64,000 nt of DNA from Rhodococcus triatomae (GTDB lineage Bacteria; Actinomycetota; Actinomycetes; Mycobacteriales; Mycobacteriaceae), in the NCBI RefSeq assembly GCF_014217785.1, contig NZ_CP048814.1:3906001-3970000 (forward strand). Reading direction: 5' to 3'. Shown here in pieces: positions 48,623-58,777 of this stretch (the stretch's first letter is position 1; every line of letters begins with the position of its first letter). The notes under the pieces are model-generated. The model did no database searches. It had not been told where the DNA came from and worked only from the letters and a program-made list of their open reading frames with translations. The position numbers and the translations under genes are program-made.

Positions 48623-49549
48623 TCAGTTCCGGGGTAGCGGGCTGTCCAGATGATCCGCGGCCACCAATCGGCCCTCGCGTAGCGACAGGACCCAGGTGCT
48701 GGCCTTCCGGTTGCGCGCCGGGGGAAGCACGAGTCCGTCCCGGTCCGCCCACCACTGCATCAGATCCGGAATCACCCCGCCCTGGCTACACACCACCTGC
48801 ACTCCGTTGCGGGACGCGATCTCGAGCATCCGCTCGCGGCCCACGGCCGGATCGGCGGTGTAGGACTCCTCGGTGAGCGCGGGTTCGAGATGGACCGGCG
48901 TCGCCAGGGACTCGGCCAGGGGTTCGACGGTCCGGACGCAACGGACGCGGTCCGCGGCGGACACCTCGGTGGCGTCGAACGCACGCAATTGCGCCACCAG
49001 AGCCTCCGCCTGCCGCGTACCCTCGGCATCGAGCGGCCGCTCGGCGTCGTCCCCGCGGTACCTCTTCCGGCTTCCTGCCTTGGCATGGCGGACGAGCAGC
49101 AGTGTGTCGGTGTCCGGATCCATTGCCAGGAAGCGCCGCAGGATTTTCCGGTCCATCGGATACGAGAGCTGATCGGCCGCATGCTCCGGTGTCAGCCAAC
49201 GGAGTTCGTCCACCTCGTCGTTGGCGCGAAAGTGCCCCTCGGTGATCTGCGCTGCCCAGTACTCGACGCGTTTGAGCTTGCGATGCCCGGGAATCGGATA
49301 TGTCTCCGCACGCAGGTACCGGCCCAGCCGGATCTCGAAGCCGGTTTCTTCGCGCACTTCACGAACCGCGGCGACCACGGACGTCTCGCCGGGATCGAGT
49401 TTGCCCTTGGGGAAGGACCAGTCGTCGTACTTGGGCCGGTGGATCAGTGCGACCTCGACACCGTGCGGTGAGTCGGGTGGCCGTCGCCAGATCACCGCTC
49501 CGGCCGCGAAGATGTTGGCTTTGACCTGTTTTCCGCTCGAGCTTCCCAC
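48623..49549 (-). CDS. mutT1: MutT1-type Nudix hydrolase with histidine-phosphatase domain
   Basis: A 308-residue two-domain protein. The Nudix box is GKLDPGETSVVAAVREVREE followed by TGFEI (residues about 47-72). The C-terminal half is a histidine-phosphatase fold beginning TLLLVRHAKAGSRKRY, with the RHA motif. In mycobacteria MutT1 (Rv2985, 317 residues) cleans 8-oxo-dGTP/GTP and hydrolyses diadenosine polyphosphates. GTG 49549 is chosen by GGAG spacing and length. It is downstream of ppk on the minus strand, 65 bp apart, so probably one transcript. Confidence 0.93.
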   Translation of the reverse strand: MGSSSGKQVKANIFAAGAVIWRRPPDSPHGVEVALIHRPKYDDWSFPKGKLDPGETSVVAAVREVREETGFEIRLGRYLRAETYPIPGHRKLKRVEYWAAQITEGHFRANDEVDELRWLTPEHAADQLSYPMDRKILRRFLAMDPDTDTLLLVRHAKAGSRKRYRGDDAERPLDAEGTRQAEALVAQLRAFDATEVSAADRVRCVRTVEPLAESLATPVHLEPALTEESYTADPAVGRERMLEIASRNGVQVVCSQGGVIPDLMQWWADRDGLVLPPARNRKASTWVLSLREGRLVAADHLDSPLPRN

Positions 49550-49614
49550 CGGGCTCCATTCCTTCCTCGGTCTGCGGAGCGACGTGCGTCGTACGGTTCT
49601 CGGCAGCAGTCGCC

Positions 49615-51822
49615 TCAGGAGCCCGTGGACGAACGGCTGCGCATCAACGCGACCTGATGGTCCCGGACATCGCCGTCGTCCGCGGGTGACGCGGCCCAGC
49701 CACCGTCGGGTTGCAGGACCCAGCACCGGGTGCGCTGGTCGAGCGCGGAATCGAAGAGGTCACCGAGTTGGCCCGCCAGCCGGGCGTCCTTTACCTGAGC
49801 CATGACCTCGACCCGACGGTCGAGGTTGCGGTGCATCATGTCTGCGCTACCGATCCAGAACTCGTCGGCGCCCCGGAAATGGAAGATGCGGGAATGCTCG
49901 AGGAATCGTCCGAGTATCGATCGCACTTCGATGTTCTCGCTGAGCCCGGGGACTCCCGGCTTGAGCGCGCAGATCCCGCGAACGACGATCTGGACCGGGA
50001 CACCGGCCTGGGACGCGCGGTAGAGAGCATCGATGACCTGCTCGTCGACGAGGGCGTTCGCCTTCATCCGGACTCCGGCGGTGGCTCCGGCCGCGGCGCG
50101 CTCGATCTCGCCCTCGATCCGTTCGACGATCCCCTTGCGGATCCCGTAGGGCGCGACGAGCAGGTTGCGGTACTGCGATTTCCGGGAGTAGCCGGTCAGT
50201 GAGTTGAACAGGTCGGTGAGATCGGCGCCGAGCTCGGGCGCAGCGGTGAACAGGCCCACGTCCTCGTACAGCCGGGCCGTCTTCGGATTGTAGTTTCCGG
50301 TGCCGATGTGACAGTAACGCCGGATCGCGGATCCTTCCCTGCGCACCACGAGGCACGTCTTGCAGTGCGTCTTCAGGCCGACGAGCCCGTAGACCACGTG
50401 GACCCCGGCCTGCTCGAGTTTGCGTGCCCACCGGATGTTCGCCTGCTCGTCGAACCGGGCCTTGATCTCGACCAGGGCGACGACCTGCTTGCCGGCCTCG
50501 GCGGCGTCGATGAGTGCGTCCACGATCGGGGAATCACCCGACGTGCGGTAGAGGGTCTGCTTGATCGCGAGTACCTGGGGGTCGTCGGCGGCTTGCTCGA
50601 TGAACCGCTGCACGCTGGTGGAGAACGAATCGTAGGGGTGGTGCACGAGGACATCCCCCTCGCGGAGGGTGGCGAACACGCTCTTGGGAGTCTCCCGCTC
50701 ACCGAAAGCGGGGTGGGTGGCAGGAACGAACGGTGCGTCCTTGAGACCGGGACGGTCGACCCCGTACACCTGCATGAGGCAGGTGAGATCGAGCAGGCCC
50801 GGCACCTGGATCACGTCGCCGGGATCGACGTCGAGTTCCCGCAGCAACAGTTCGAGCATGTGGTCCGTCATGTCGTCGGCGACCTCGAGTCGAACCGGTG
50901 AACCGAAGCGGCGGCGGGCGAGTTCACGCTCGAGCGCCTGCAGCAGATCCTCGTCCCGATCCTCTTCGACCTCGAAATCCGCGTTGCGGGTGATGCGGAA
51001 CACGTGGTGTTCCGCGATCTCCATGCCGGGAAACAGCACATCCAGGTGCGCCGAGATGAGGTCTTCCATCGGGAGGAAGGCATCGATCGCGGTGGGCGAT
51101 TCCGACTGGCGCACACGCACGAATCGATCGACGTTGTCGGGGACCTTCACTCGCGCGAAATGCTCTGCGCCGGTCGCCGAGTCCTTGACCGTCACGGCGA
51201 GGTTCAGACTCAGGCCACTGATGTACGGGAACGGGTGCGCGTGGTCGACGGCCAGCGGGGTGAGTACCGGGAACACCTGCTCCTGGAAATACACGGACAG
51301 GCGGGTGCGGTCGTCGTCGGCGAGGTCGGACCATCCGATGATCGAGATCCCCTCGGCATCCAGTGCCGGGCGCACCGAGTCGAGGAACACCCGGGCGTGC
51401 TTCTCCGAGATCTCCTGGGTACGAAGTGCGATCAGCGCCAACTGCTCACGGGGAGTCAAACCGTCCGCGGACCGTACCGACAGGCCGGTCTCGTCGCGTC
51501 GCTTGAGGCCCGCGACCCGGACCATGAAGAATTCGTCCAGGTTGGAAGCGAAGATCGCGAGGAACTTCGCGCGCTCGAGCAGCGGCATCGACGGGTCCTC
51601 TGCCAGTGCCAGCACTCGCGCATTGAAGTCCAGCCAACTCAATTCGCGGTTGAGGTAGCGATCTTCGGGTAGGCCGTCCAGTGCGGCACCGGCCGGGAGC
51701 GCGGCGGGCAGCGGCGTGGGAATGGCGACCGAGGAGCCGTCGATCCGGATGTGGTCGCGTCCGGAACCACTGCGGTCGGCGTCGGACGTGGACTGCTGGT
51801 CGAGGGTTTCGCGATCGCTCAC
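49615..51822 (-). CDS. ppk: Polyphosphate kinase 1
   Basis: A 735-residue PPK1, reversibly making polyphosphate from [23 protein letters not shown] opens the N-terminal domain. The phospho-histidine is in [20 protein letters not shown]; the second histidine lies in [39 protein letters not shown] and [20 protein letters not shown] are further catalytic blocks. The length is normal (M. tuberculosis 742). Start is uncertain: GTG 51822 or TTG 51858. It lies between fbiD and mutT1 on the minus strand. Confidence 0.95.
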   Translation of the reverse strand: MSDRETLDQQSTSDADRSGSGRDHIRIDGSSVAIPTPLPAALPAGAALDGLPEDRYLNRELSWLDFNARVLALAEDPSMPLLERAKFLAIFASNLDEFFMVRVAGLKRRDETGLSVRSADGLTPREQLALIALRTQEISEKHARVFLDSVRPALDAEGISIIGWSDLADDDRTRLSVYFQEQVFPVLTPLAVDHAHPFPYISGLSLNLAVTVKDSATGAEHFARVKVPDNVDRFVRVRQSESPTAIDAFLPMEDLISAHLDVLFPGMEIAEHHVFRITRNADFEVEEDRDEDLLQALERELARRRFGSPVRLEVADDMTDHMLELLLRELDVDPGDVIQVPGLLDLTCLMQVYGVDRPGLKDAPFVPATHPAFGERETPKSVFATLREGDVLVHHPYDSFSTSVQRFIEQAADDPQVLAIKQTLYRTSGDSPIVDALIDAAEAGKQVVALVEIKARFDEQANIRWARKLEQAGVHVVYGLVGLKTHCKTCLVVRREGSAIRRYCHIGTGNYNPKTARLYEDVGLFTAAPELGADLTDLFNSLTGYSRKSQYRNLLVAPYGIRKGIVERIEGEIERAAAGATAGVRMKANALVDEQVIDALYRASQAGVPVQIVVRGICALKPGVPGLSENIEVRSILGRFLEHSRIFHFRGADEFWIGSADMMHRNLDRRVEVMAQVKDARLAGQLGDLFDSALDQRTRCWVLQPDGGWAASPADDGDVRDHQVALMRSRSSTGS

Positions 51823-51873
51823 TCCTCGATCATCCACGAATGTTTCACGGACCGACAATCGATGACGGAAAAT

Positions 51874-52632
51874 TCACCTGGAGTCGTGATGTTCGTCGCT
51901 GTGTGCGAAGAGGGCCGGCGGAGCGAGCCAGTCCGCGAGTACCGCACCGGTGTGTGGTCCGACGCCGAGCGCCGTCGCGACCCGGAGGTCGTCGATGGTG
52001 TCCACGTCGGTGCGCAACCCGGGCCAGTGGCCGTGCAGCGATTGCGCGCCACCGTCTATGTGCCGGCGGGCACTGTCGGGGCCGAAGCCCGGGTCCAGGT
52101 CCCGGTCCGGGTCCACGCAGACCAGCGCCGCCGTACCGGTCCCGTGCCGGTCCACGACGACGGCCCGGCCCGGCCCGGCTCCGGCAGCAGCACCGATTGC
52201 CGCGGACAACTCGGCGGTCCGTAGCGCCGGCAGGTCCGCCTGCAGAGCCACCACGGTGATCCCGCGATCGACGCGACGGGCGTCCGCGGCCGCGGCGGCG
52301 AGGGCAGCGTTCAGACCGGCTTCGCCCCCGCCCTCCGTCGCCTCCCGCGGAAAGCGGTGCGGATCGGCGAACACCGCGGCTCCCGCCGCCGCGGCCGCGC
52401 GCCCGACCTCGGCGTCGGGAGTCACGACCGTCATCGCACCCACGCCGGGTACCTCACCGGCGGCGCGCAGGGTGTCCGCGAGCATCGCGAGCACCAGTCG
52501 CCGGCGGTCCGTCGCCCCCAGTTCCGCGGCCAGGCGGGACTTCGCCAGTTGCAGGTCCTTCACCGCGACGAGGACGTGTGCCTCACGTCGGCGGCCGCCG
52601 ACGTGAGGAGACGCGGGTCCGAGCGGGCTCAT
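51874..52632 (-). CDS. fbiD: FbiD/CofC-type guanylyltransferase (coenzyme F420 synthesis)
   Basis: A 252-residue nucleotidyltransferase. HVLVAVKDLQLAKSRLAAEL is the CofC N-terminus; RRLVLAMLADTLRAAGEVPG, FPREATEGGGEAGLNAALAA and VVALQADLPALRTAELSAAI are the family blocks. The mycobacterial enzyme (Rv2983) activates phosphoenolpyruvate with GTP to start F420 synthesis. ATG 52632 gives a reasonable start; the sequence is about 35 residues longer than the M. tuberculosis protein, mostly at the ends. It is upstream of ppk with about 50 bp between and divergent from gpsA. Confidence 0.9.
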   Translation of the reverse strand: MSPLGPASPHVGGRRREAHVLVAVKDLQLAKSRLAAELGATDRRRLVLAMLADTLRAAGEVPGVGAMTVVTPDAEVGRAAAAAGAAVFADPHRFPREATEGGGEAGLNAALAAAAADARRVDRGITVVALQADLPALRTAELSAAIGAAAGAGPGRAVVVDRHGTGTAALVCVDPDRDLDPGFGPDSARRHIDGGAQSLHGHWPGLRTDVDTIDDLRVATALGVGPHTGAVLADWLAPPALFAHSDEHHDSR

Positions 52633-52816
52633 CTCCGCAATCTTGCCAGCGCGAGGCGTTCGCGTCGTCCGGCGGCCCCGCTGAAGTCGCGCCGGGGCGG
52701 ACCGTCGTCGCTGGCGATAGTCTGGGCCCGAGACGGAGGATGTCTGGTTCGCCGGCAGACGGCGAACCGAGATGTCGATCATCAGGACCACCTCGGGTGG
52801 AGAAACGGGGGCTCGC

Positions 52817-53830
52817 GTGAGCAGGGCAGCGGTATTGGGCGCCGGGTCGTGGGGGACGGCGTTCGCCAAGGTGCTCGCGGAGGCGGGAAACGACGTCACG
52901 CTGTGGGCACGACGCAGTGAACTGGCGTCGTCGATCGACCGCGATCACGTCAATCCGGACTACCTGGACGGCGTCGCGCTGCCGTCCGAACTGCGCGCCA
53001 CGCACGACGCGACCGCCGCCATCGAGGGCGCGGACATCGTCGTCCTCGCCGTCCCGTCGCAGTCCTTGCGCGCAAACCTCACGGCCTGGGCGCCGGTGAT
53101 CGGCCCGGATGCCACGCTGCTCAGCCTCGCCAAGGGCATCGAGACGGGAACGTTGAAGCGGATGAGCGAGGTGGTCCGCGAGGTGACCGGCGCCGACGAA
53201 GGGCGGGTGGCCGTGCTGTCCGGGCCGAACCTCGCCCGGGAGATCGCGCTGTGTCAGCCGGCCGCGACCGTGATCGGCTGCACGGACTCGGCCCGCGCGG
53301 AGCAGTTGCAGAAGGTGACCGCGACGGGGTACTTCCGGCCGTACACGAACACGGACGTCGTCGGATGCGAGATCGGCGGCGCGTGCAAGAACGTCATCGC
53401 ACTCGCCTGCGGGATGGCATCGGGAATCGGGCTGGGGGAGAACACGATTGCGACGATCATCACCCGCGGTCTGGCCGAGGTCACGCGGCTCGGTGTGGCG
53501 ATGGGGGCCAAACCGGCGACGCTCGCGGGCCTGGCCGGGGTCGGGGATCTGGTGGCGACGTGCGCCTCCCCTCTGTCGCGCAATCGTTCCTTCGGGGCCC
53601 GGCTGGGACAGGGCGGGTCACTCGAGTCGGCGCAGGCCGCCACGAACGGGCAGGTTGCGGAGGGTGTCAAGTCCTGCACGTCCATCCGGGCTCTCGCCGA
53701 ACGTCACGGCGTGGAGATGCCCCTGACCGAGTCCGTCGACCGGGTGTGTCACGAAGGACTCGCCGTGCAGGACGCGATCGGCCTCCTGCTCGGCCGCAGA
53801 ACGAAACCCGAGGTGCACCATGACTGGTGA
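52817..53830 (+). CDS. gpsA: Glycerol-3-phosphate dehydrogenase (NAD(P)+)
   Basis: A 337-residue enzyme that makes sn-glycerol-3-phosphate for phospholipids. [20 protein letters not shown] is the Rossmann loop; [40 protein letters not shown] (catalytic lysine) and [20 protein letters not shown] are conserved. GTG 52817 begins directly before the Rossmann strand; ATG 52772 would add 15 residues. Its end overlaps the next gene by 11 bases. Confidence 0.95.
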   Translation: MSRAAVLGAGSWGTAFAKVLAEAGNDVTLWARRSELASSIDRDHVNPDYLDGVALPSELRATHDATAAIEGADIVVLAVPSQSLRANLTAWAPVIGPDATLLSLAKGIETGTLKRMSEVVREVTGADEGRVAVLSGPNLAREIALCQPAATVIGCTDSARAEQLQKVTATGYFRPYTNTDVVGCEIGGACKNVIALACGMASGIGLGENTIATIITRGLAEVTRLGVAMGAKPATLAGLAGVGDLVATCASPLSRNRSFGARLGQGGSLESAQAATNGQVAEGVKSCTSIRALAERHGVEMPLTESVDRVCHEGLAVQDAIGLLLGRRTKPEVHHDW

Positions 53831-54959
53831 CGCGGCACTCGGAGACTCGACCCGATGCGTGAAAGCCGTGGCCGGGGATCATGGTCCGGGGGAGCCGATG
53901 CTCCGTGGTCCGGTGCCGGCCGCTCCGTACCGACTCGGCCCCGAGGACGCGCCGCAGACCGACACCTATGCGCGTGCCTCCCATCCCGGGTGGCGTGATC
54001 TCGAACGAGCGCTGGCCCTGCTCGAAGGGGCAGCGGGCGTGCGGGTCGTCGGTTCGGGGATGTCCGCCGCGGCGGTCGTACTCCGGTCGCTGGTCTCCGC
54101 CGGCGACACCCTCGTGGTGCCGCTCGACGGGTACTACCAGGTGCGGGCGCTCGCCGCCGATCTCGCGGCCCGGTCGGGGATTCGCGTCCGCGAAGTGGCC
54201 ACCACGGCGATGGAAGGTCCGGAGATCGACGACCTGCTCGCGGAGACCCCGGGCCGCACCGTGATCCTCGCCGAGACCCCGTCCAACCCGCAGCTCGACG
54301 TGGTCGATCTCCGGAGGCTTGCCTCCCGGTGCGCCGCATCCGGTGCCGTCCTCGTCGTCGACAACACGACGGCGACGCCGCTGGGACAGAGGCCGCTGGA
54401 ACTCGGGGCGCACGTGGTGATCGCGAGTGGCACCAAATCACTGAGCGGCCACAGCGATCTGCTCATGGGGTACATCGCGTCCTCGGACCCGGACATCCTG
54501 GCCGCGGTGGAACGCGAGCGGCTGCATTCGGGGGCCGTTCTGGGGCCGTTCGAGACCTGGCTCGCCATGCGCAGTCTCGGATCCGCGGGGCTGCGGATCG
54601 AGCGTCAGTGTGCGACCGCGGCCGCCGTGGCCGGGATGCTGGTGCATCGGCCGGAGGTCACCGGTGTCCGATATCCCGGCCTGGTGGACGATCCGTCACA
54701 CGCCGTCGCGTCCCGGCAGATGCGACGGTTCGGTCCGCTGGTCAGCTTTCGGCTCGGCTCGGCCGACGAGGTGAACCGGTTCGTCGCGGCGGGGGACCTC
54801 CTCGTCCCGGCGACGAGTTTCGGCGGCCTCCACACCACGGTGGACCGGAGGGCCCGGTGGGGTGACGACGTCTCCGAGGGGTTCGTCCGGCTGTCCTGCG
54901 GGATCGAGGACACCGACGACGTACTCGCCGACCTCGATCGGGCACTCACCGCGCTCTGA
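53820..54959 (+). CDS. Cystathionine gamma-lyase/synthase-family PLP enzyme
   Basis: A 379-residue PLP enzyme of the Cys/Met family. [20 protein letters not shown] binds the phosphate; [19 protein letters not shown] and [20 protein letters not shown] hold the PLP Asp; [19 protein letters not shown] holds the PLP lysine. [20 protein letters not shown] is the C-terminal signature. It could be gamma-lyase, gamma-synthase or methionine gamma-lyase; the sequence does not decide. It overlaps gpsA by 11 bases. I do not recall a gene here in M. tuberculosis, so it may be an insertion in the otherwise conserved gpsA-ddlA order. Confidence 0.85.
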   Translation: MTGDAALGDSTRCVKAVAGDHGPGEPMLRGPVPAAPYRLGPEDAPQTDTYARASHPGWRDLERALALLEGAAGVRVVGSGMSAAAVVLRSLVSAGDTLVVPLDGYYQVRALAADLAARSGIRVREVATTAMEGPEIDDLLAETPGRTVILAETPSNPQLDVVDLRRLASRCAASGAVLVVDNTTATPLGQRPLELGAHVVIASGTKSLSGHSDLLMGYIASSDPDILAAVERERLHSGAVLGPFETWLAMRSLGSAGLRIERQCATAAAVAGMLVHRPEVTGVRYPGLVDDPSHAVASRQMRRFGPLVSFRLGSADEVNRFVAAGDLLVPATSFGGLHTTVDRRARWGDDVSEGFVRLSCGIEDTDDVLADLDRALTAL

Positions 54960-54982
54960 CCTCCTCACCGCGCTCTGACCTC
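54945..54982. repeat. 19-bp tandem duplication over the PLP-enzyme stop codon
   Basis: CTCACCGCGCTCTGACCTC occurs twice in direct succession (54945-54963 and 54964-54982). The first copy contains the last codons and TGA of the PLP enzyme; the second lies beyond it. Confidence 0.9.
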
Positions 54983-55035
54983 ACTGCCACGTCCCGCGGT
55001 GGAGCCGACGGTGCACCGACGGTACGGTTCAGGGC

Positions 55036-56142
55036 GTGAGCACCCCCCGCACCCGGGTGGCCGTCATCTTCGGCGGCCGCAGCAACGAACATTCCGTGTC
55101 CTGTGTGTCCGCAGGCAGCATCCTCGATCACCTCGACCCCGAGCGGTACGAGGCGGTTCCGGTGGGGATCACCCCCGACGGCCGGTGGGTGCTCGGGCCG
55201 GAGGATCATGCCGCACTGACATTCGCGGGCCGAGAACTGCCGCGAGTCGACGCCGGGGGCGCCGCGCTCGCCCTCACCGCCGATCCCACCCGCGGGGGTG
55301 ACCTGCTGGCGATCGGCGAGGGTCGGGTGGGCGAGGTCCTCGCCTCGGTGGACGTCGCGTTCCCGGTACTCCACGGTGCGTACGGCGAGGACGGCACGAT
55401 CCAGGGGCTGCTCGAACTCGCAGGCATCCCGTACGTCGGTCCCGGAGTCCTCGCCAGCGCGGCGGGGATGGACAAGGAATTCACGAAGAAGCTCCTCGCG
55501 GCAGAGGGGATCCCCGTGGGCTTCCAGGTGGTCCTGCGACCGGGCGTGGCCACCCTGACCGACGACCAGCGCGCGCGCCTGACCCTGCCGGTCTTCGTGA
55601 AGCCTGCCCGCGGTGGGTCGTCGATCGGGATCTCCCGGGTCACCGACTGGTCCGGGCTGGATGCCGCCGTGGCCAAGGCTCGCGAGCACGATCCCAAGGT
55701 GATCGTCGAGAGCGGCATCGCCGGCCGCGAGGTCGAGTGCGGTGTCCTCGAATTCCCGGACGGCGACGTACGGGCCAGCGTCGTCGCCGAGATCCGGATG
55801 CCGGATGCGGAGGCGGACGGTGAAGCGTTCTACGACTTCGACACCAAGTACCTCGACGACGTCTGCGAGTTCGACGTTCCCGCGGTCCTCGACGACGCGG
55901 TGAGCGATCGGATCCGGGACCTGGCGGTGCGCGCTTTCCGTGCTCTCGACTGCCAGGGCCTGTCCCGTGTGGACTTCTTCGTCACCGAGAACGGGCCGGT
56001 CGTCAACGAGATCAACACGATGCCCGGGTTCACCGCGATCTCGATGTATCCACGGATGTGGGAGGCGGCAGGCGTCGACTACCGCAGTCTGCTCACCACA
56101 CTCGTCGACACCGCCCTCGCGAGGGGGACCGGGCTGCGTTGA
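55036..56142 (+). CDS. ddlA: D-alanine--D-alanine ligase
   Basis: A 368-residue ATP-grasp ligase making D-Ala-D-Ala for peptidoglycan. [20 protein letters not shown] is the N-terminal signature; [20 protein letters not shown] the ATP loop; [14 protein letters not shown] the middle; [20 protein letters not shown] and [20 protein letters not shown] the metal-binding and substrate motifs with the closing Tyr region. Length is as in M. tuberculosis DdlA (373). GTG 55036 is used. It is the target of cycloserine in mycobacteria. Confidence 0.96.
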   Translation: MSTPRTRVAVIFGGRSNEHSVSCVSAGSILDHLDPERYEAVPVGITPDGRWVLGPEDHAALTFAGRELPRVDAGGAALALTADPTRGGDLLAIGEGRVGEVLASVDVAFPVLHGAYGEDGTIQGLLELAGIPYVGPGVLASAAGMDKEFTKKLLAAEGIPVGFQVVLRPGVATLTDDQRARLTLPVFVKPARGGSSIGISRVTDWSGLDAAVAKAREHDPKVIVESGIAGREVECGVLEFPDGDVRASVVAEIRMPDAEADGEAFYDFDTKYLDDVCEFDVPAVLDDAVSDRIRDLAVRAFRALDCQGLSRVDFFVTENGPVVNEINTMPGFTAISMYPRMWEAAGVDYRSLLTTLVDTALARGTGLR

Positions 56143-56167
56143 CGCCGACCCCGATCGGGTCCGGCGT
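56142..56167. terminator. Weak hairpin between ddlA and the DUF3515 gene
   Basis: ACGCCGACCC and GGGTCCGGCGT form a short stem with one bulge over the ddlA stop region. It could act for either convergent gene; no T-run. Confidence 0.4.
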
Positions 56168-56176
56168 GCCGCAACG

Positions 56177-56818
56177 TCAGGGGCCGGCGACCGGAGCCGG
56201 ATCGAGTGGCTGAGCAGGGAGCGACCGCTGCACCACCGACGACAGTTCCTGAATCGGTGTCGGCCCGGCGCCGCCGGGAATGGTGACACCGACGTACACG
56301 CCTCGGTCGACGGCGAACCAGCTGCTCGCTTCGATTCCCTGTGCAGCTCCGGACACCTCGAACCACTGCACGCCGTCGACGACCTGCAGGGGCGAGGCCT
56401 GGTCGAATTCGAGTGGCCTGTCGAGTCCGCAGCGGAGCACGATGGGCTCGCTGTCCTCCCGCTGCCAGGCGGCGGCCGCGTCCGGGGCGGGATCGACCAG
56501 TTCGGCCCGGCGGAAGTCACCGACCTCGTCGGGAAGCGAGTCGATCACCGCGGTGCATTCGGGGGAGTCCGCCTGGGGGGCCGGGACCGTTCCCAGCGCC
56601 ACCGGCCCGAGGTCGGGATCGCGGTTGGCGAGGACCGCGGCGACGATCAGCCCGATCACGAGAGCCACCGGAAGGGCTGTCGCCGTGGCGATCACGGCCG
56701 GATGCCGCCGGGGCGGGCTGTCGGCCGGGGCAGGCGCGGGAGTTTCGGGCTCGTCCGCGGTGCCCTCGGCGGGTGCGCCCGAGCGCTCGTCGTTCGTGCT
56801 GTCGTCGCTGTCCGGCAT
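56177..56818 (-). CDS. DUF3515 membrane-anchored protein (Rv2980-like)
   Basis: A 213-residue protein. The first 38 residues are acidic and Pro-rich; one membrane helix follows (VIATATALPVALVIGLIVAA, residues about 42-63). The outer domain (CTAVIDSLPDEVGDFRRAEL, PIVLRCGLDRPLEFDQASPL, WFEVSGAAQGIEASSWFAVD) matches DUF3515, with two conserved cysteines likely paired. Function unknown. It lies between ddlA and thiL as in mycobacteria. Confidence 0.87.
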   Translation of the reverse strand: MPDSDDSTNDERSGAPAEGTADEPETPAPAPADSPPRRHPAVIATATALPVALVIGLIVAAVLANRDPDLGPVALGTVPAPQADSPECTAVIDSLPDEVGDFRRAELVDPAPDAAAAWQREDSEPIVLRCGLDRPLEFDQASPLQVVDGVQWFEVSGAAQGIEASSWFAVDRGVYVGVTIPGGAGPTPIQELSSVVQRSLPAQPLDPAPVAGP

Positions 56819-56939
56819 GGGAATCGTCTGTCCTCGGTGCTGTCACGCCCGCAGTGGGTGCTCGGTAACGTGTCGATCAGAGCCCAACGTACCGGACCGG
56901 CCGACTCGCGCCGGGATCCGGCCACAGCAGGAGGTAGTC

Positions 56940-57974
56940 ATCACTGATCCCCACCGCGCCGGTGTCGACGACACCGGTTCCGGTCCCGCGGCTTCCGACA
57001 CCGGCCCGACGGTTGCGGAGGTCGGCGAGTTCGGCGTCATCGGCCGTGCGGTCACCGGCCGCGTTCAACCCGACACGACGCTCGTGGGTCCCGGTGACGA
57101 TGCCGCGGTGGTCCGTGCCCCCGACGGTCGAGTCGCGGTGTCCACCGACATGTTGGTGGAGGGCAGGCACTTTCGATGGGATTGGTCGGCTCCGGAGGAT
57201 GTCGGCCGCAAGGCGATCGCTCAGAACGCGGCGGATGTCGCTGCGGTCGGAGCGAGGCCTACGGCATTCCTCGTGGCGTTGGGATGCCCGCCGCGAACAC
57301 CGGCGCGGGTGCTCGACGCGCTCTCGGACGGTATCGGCCGCGCTGCGGAGGAACTCGGCGCGGGCGTTGTCGGTGGCGATCTCGTGCAGGCCGAGCAGAT
57401 CGTCGTCTCGGTCACCGTACTCGGAGATCTCGGCGGACGTCCTCCGGTGCGGCGTGGTGGCGCGCGCGAAGGGGATGTGGTGGCGGTGGCCGGAGAACTC
57501 GGGGCCTCGGCGGCGGGACTGGCCCTGCTCGGCACCCTCGGTGTGGAACGAGCCACGGAGCTCTACCCCGAACTGGTACGAGCGCACCGGATTCCGACGC
57601 CGCCGTATCGAGCTGCCGAGGCAGCTGCCCGGGCCGGCGTGCATGCGATGACGGATGTCTCCGACGGGCTGGTCGCGGACCTGCGTCACATCGCCGTCGC
57701 ATCCGGGGTGTCGATCGTGATCGACGCCGTCCCCGCCCCGCAGGCCCTGGTCGAACCGGCGCGGTCGCTGGGCGTGGACCCGGCGTCGTGGGTCCTCGGC
57801 GGCGGCGAGGACCACGCGTTCGCCGCGACCTTCGCCGCGACCGACCCGCTCCCGCCCGGCTGGACGAGGATCGGGTACGTCCGGGCGGGAAGCGGCGGTG
57901 TGACGGTGACCGGCGCGGAGCCGCACGACGTGGACACCGAGGACGGCGGCGGCTGGCAGAGCTTTTCGCCGTAG
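56940..57974 (+). CDS. thiL: Thiamine-monophosphate kinase, apparent ATC start
   Basis: A 344-residue kinase that makes thiamine diphosphate from the monophosphate. TLVGPGDDAAVVRAPDGR, VSTDMLVEGRHFRWDWSAPE (metal-binding Asp), AQNAADVAAVGARPTAFLVA and VVGGDLVQAEQIVVSVTVLG are the PurM-like motifs; GVHAMTDVSDGLVADLRHIA follows. There is no ATG, GTG or TTG in frame between 56817 and the GTG inside TLVGPGDD. AGGAGG (56929-56934) sits five bases ahead of ATC 56940, so ATC seems to be the start. ATG 56817 would add 41 unrelated Cys-rich residues. A base error in the sequence is the other explanation. Confidence 0.85.
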   Translation: MTDPHRAGVDDTGSGPAASDTGPTVAEVGEFGVIGRAVTGRVQPDTTLVGPGDDAAVVRAPDGRVAVSTDMLVEGRHFRWDWSAPEDVGRKAIAQNAADVAAVGARPTAFLVALGCPPRTPARVLDALSDGIGRAAEELGAGVVGGDLVQAEQIVVSVTVLGDLGGRPPVRRGGAREGDVVAVAGELGASAAGLALLGTLGVERATELYPELVRAHRIPTPPYRAAEAAARAGVHAMTDVSDGLVADLRHIAVASGVSIVIDAVPAPQALVEPARSLGVDPASWVLGGGEDHAFAATFAATDPLPPGWTRIGYVRAGSGGVTVTGAEPHDVDTEDGGGWQSFSP

Positions 57975-58052
57975 GCGACCGGGCTTCTCACCGCGGCCGA
58001 AGGCGGTATAAGTTGTCCCGCGGAACCCGAATCGCAACGGAGGATCGACTCG

Positions 58053-58727
58053 ATGCCAGCAGCACTCGCCGAGATCGTCGATGCCGGATGGGCCACCGCC
58101 CTCGACCCGGTCGCGGATCGGATCACCGAGATGGGCGCCTTCCTGCGCGAGGAGAACTCGTCCGGCCGTGGCTACCTCCCGTCGGGACAGAACGTGCTGC
58201 GCGCTTTCACCCACGAATTCTCCCGGGTGCGGGTGCTGATCGTCGGTCAGGATCCCTACCCGACGCCGGGACACGCGGTGGGCCTGAGCTTTTCGGTGGC
58301 CCCGGACGTACGCCCCGTGCCGCGGAGCCTTGCGAACATCTTCGCCGAGTACAGTTCGGATCTCGGTTTTCCGACCCCGTCGACGGGCGACCTGACTCCG
58401 TGGGCGGAGCAGGGAGTTCTCCTCCTGAACCGGGTGCTCACCGTCACCCCGGGAACGCCGGCGTCACACCGGCGCAAGGGGTGGGAAGCAGTGACCGAAC
58501 AGGCGATCCGGGCACTCGTGGCGCGACCGGAGCCGCTCGTGGCGATTCTGTGGGGGCGCGACGCCGCGACGTTGAAGCCGATGCTCGGTGACACCCCGGT
58601 CGTCGAATCGGTACACCCGTCGCCGCTGTCGGCCTCACGCGGATTCTTCGGGTCGCGGCCTTTCAGCCGCGCCAACGCACTGCTCGAAGGACTCGGGGCG
58701 CAACCGGTGGACTGGCGCCTGCCCTGA
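58053..58727 (+). CDS. ung: Uracil-DNA glycosylase (family 1)
   Basis: A 224-residue family 1 glycosylase that cuts uracil from [23 protein letters not shown] holds the catalytic Asp and the water-activating loop; [20 protein letters not shown] and [20 protein letters not shown] hold the conserved Asn and the HPSPLSA leucine-intercalation loop. Length is as expected. ATG 58053 has CGGAGGA upstream. It is 78 bp after thiL. Confidence 0.96.
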   Translation: MPAALAEIVDAGWATALDPVADRITEMGAFLREENSSGRGYLPSGQNVLRAFTHEFSRVRVLIVGQDPYPTPGHAVGLSFSVAPDVRPVPRSLANIFAEYSSDLGFPTPSTGDLTPWAEQGVLLLNRVLTVTPGTPASHRRKGWEAVTEQAIRALVARPEPLVAILWGRDAATLKPMLGDTPVVESVHPSPLSASRGFFGSRPFSRANALLEGLGAQPVDWRLP

Positions 58728-58729
58728 AT

Positions 58730-58777
58730 CTGGCTCGCCTCCGGCTCAGTGACCTGGCTCGCCTCCGGCTCAGTGAC
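58730..58777. repeat. 24-bp tandem duplication between ung and the crotonase
   Basis: CTGGCTCGCCTCCGGCTCAG with TGAC occurs twice (58730-58753 and 58754-58777), perfectly. The second unit contains the stop codon of the minus-strand crotonase. Confidence 0.92.

Noticed and set aside
56817-56939. thiL start at ATG 56817
   Set aside because: It would add a 41-residue Cys-rich segment unlike ThiL and would start on top of the divergent DUF3515 start codon.
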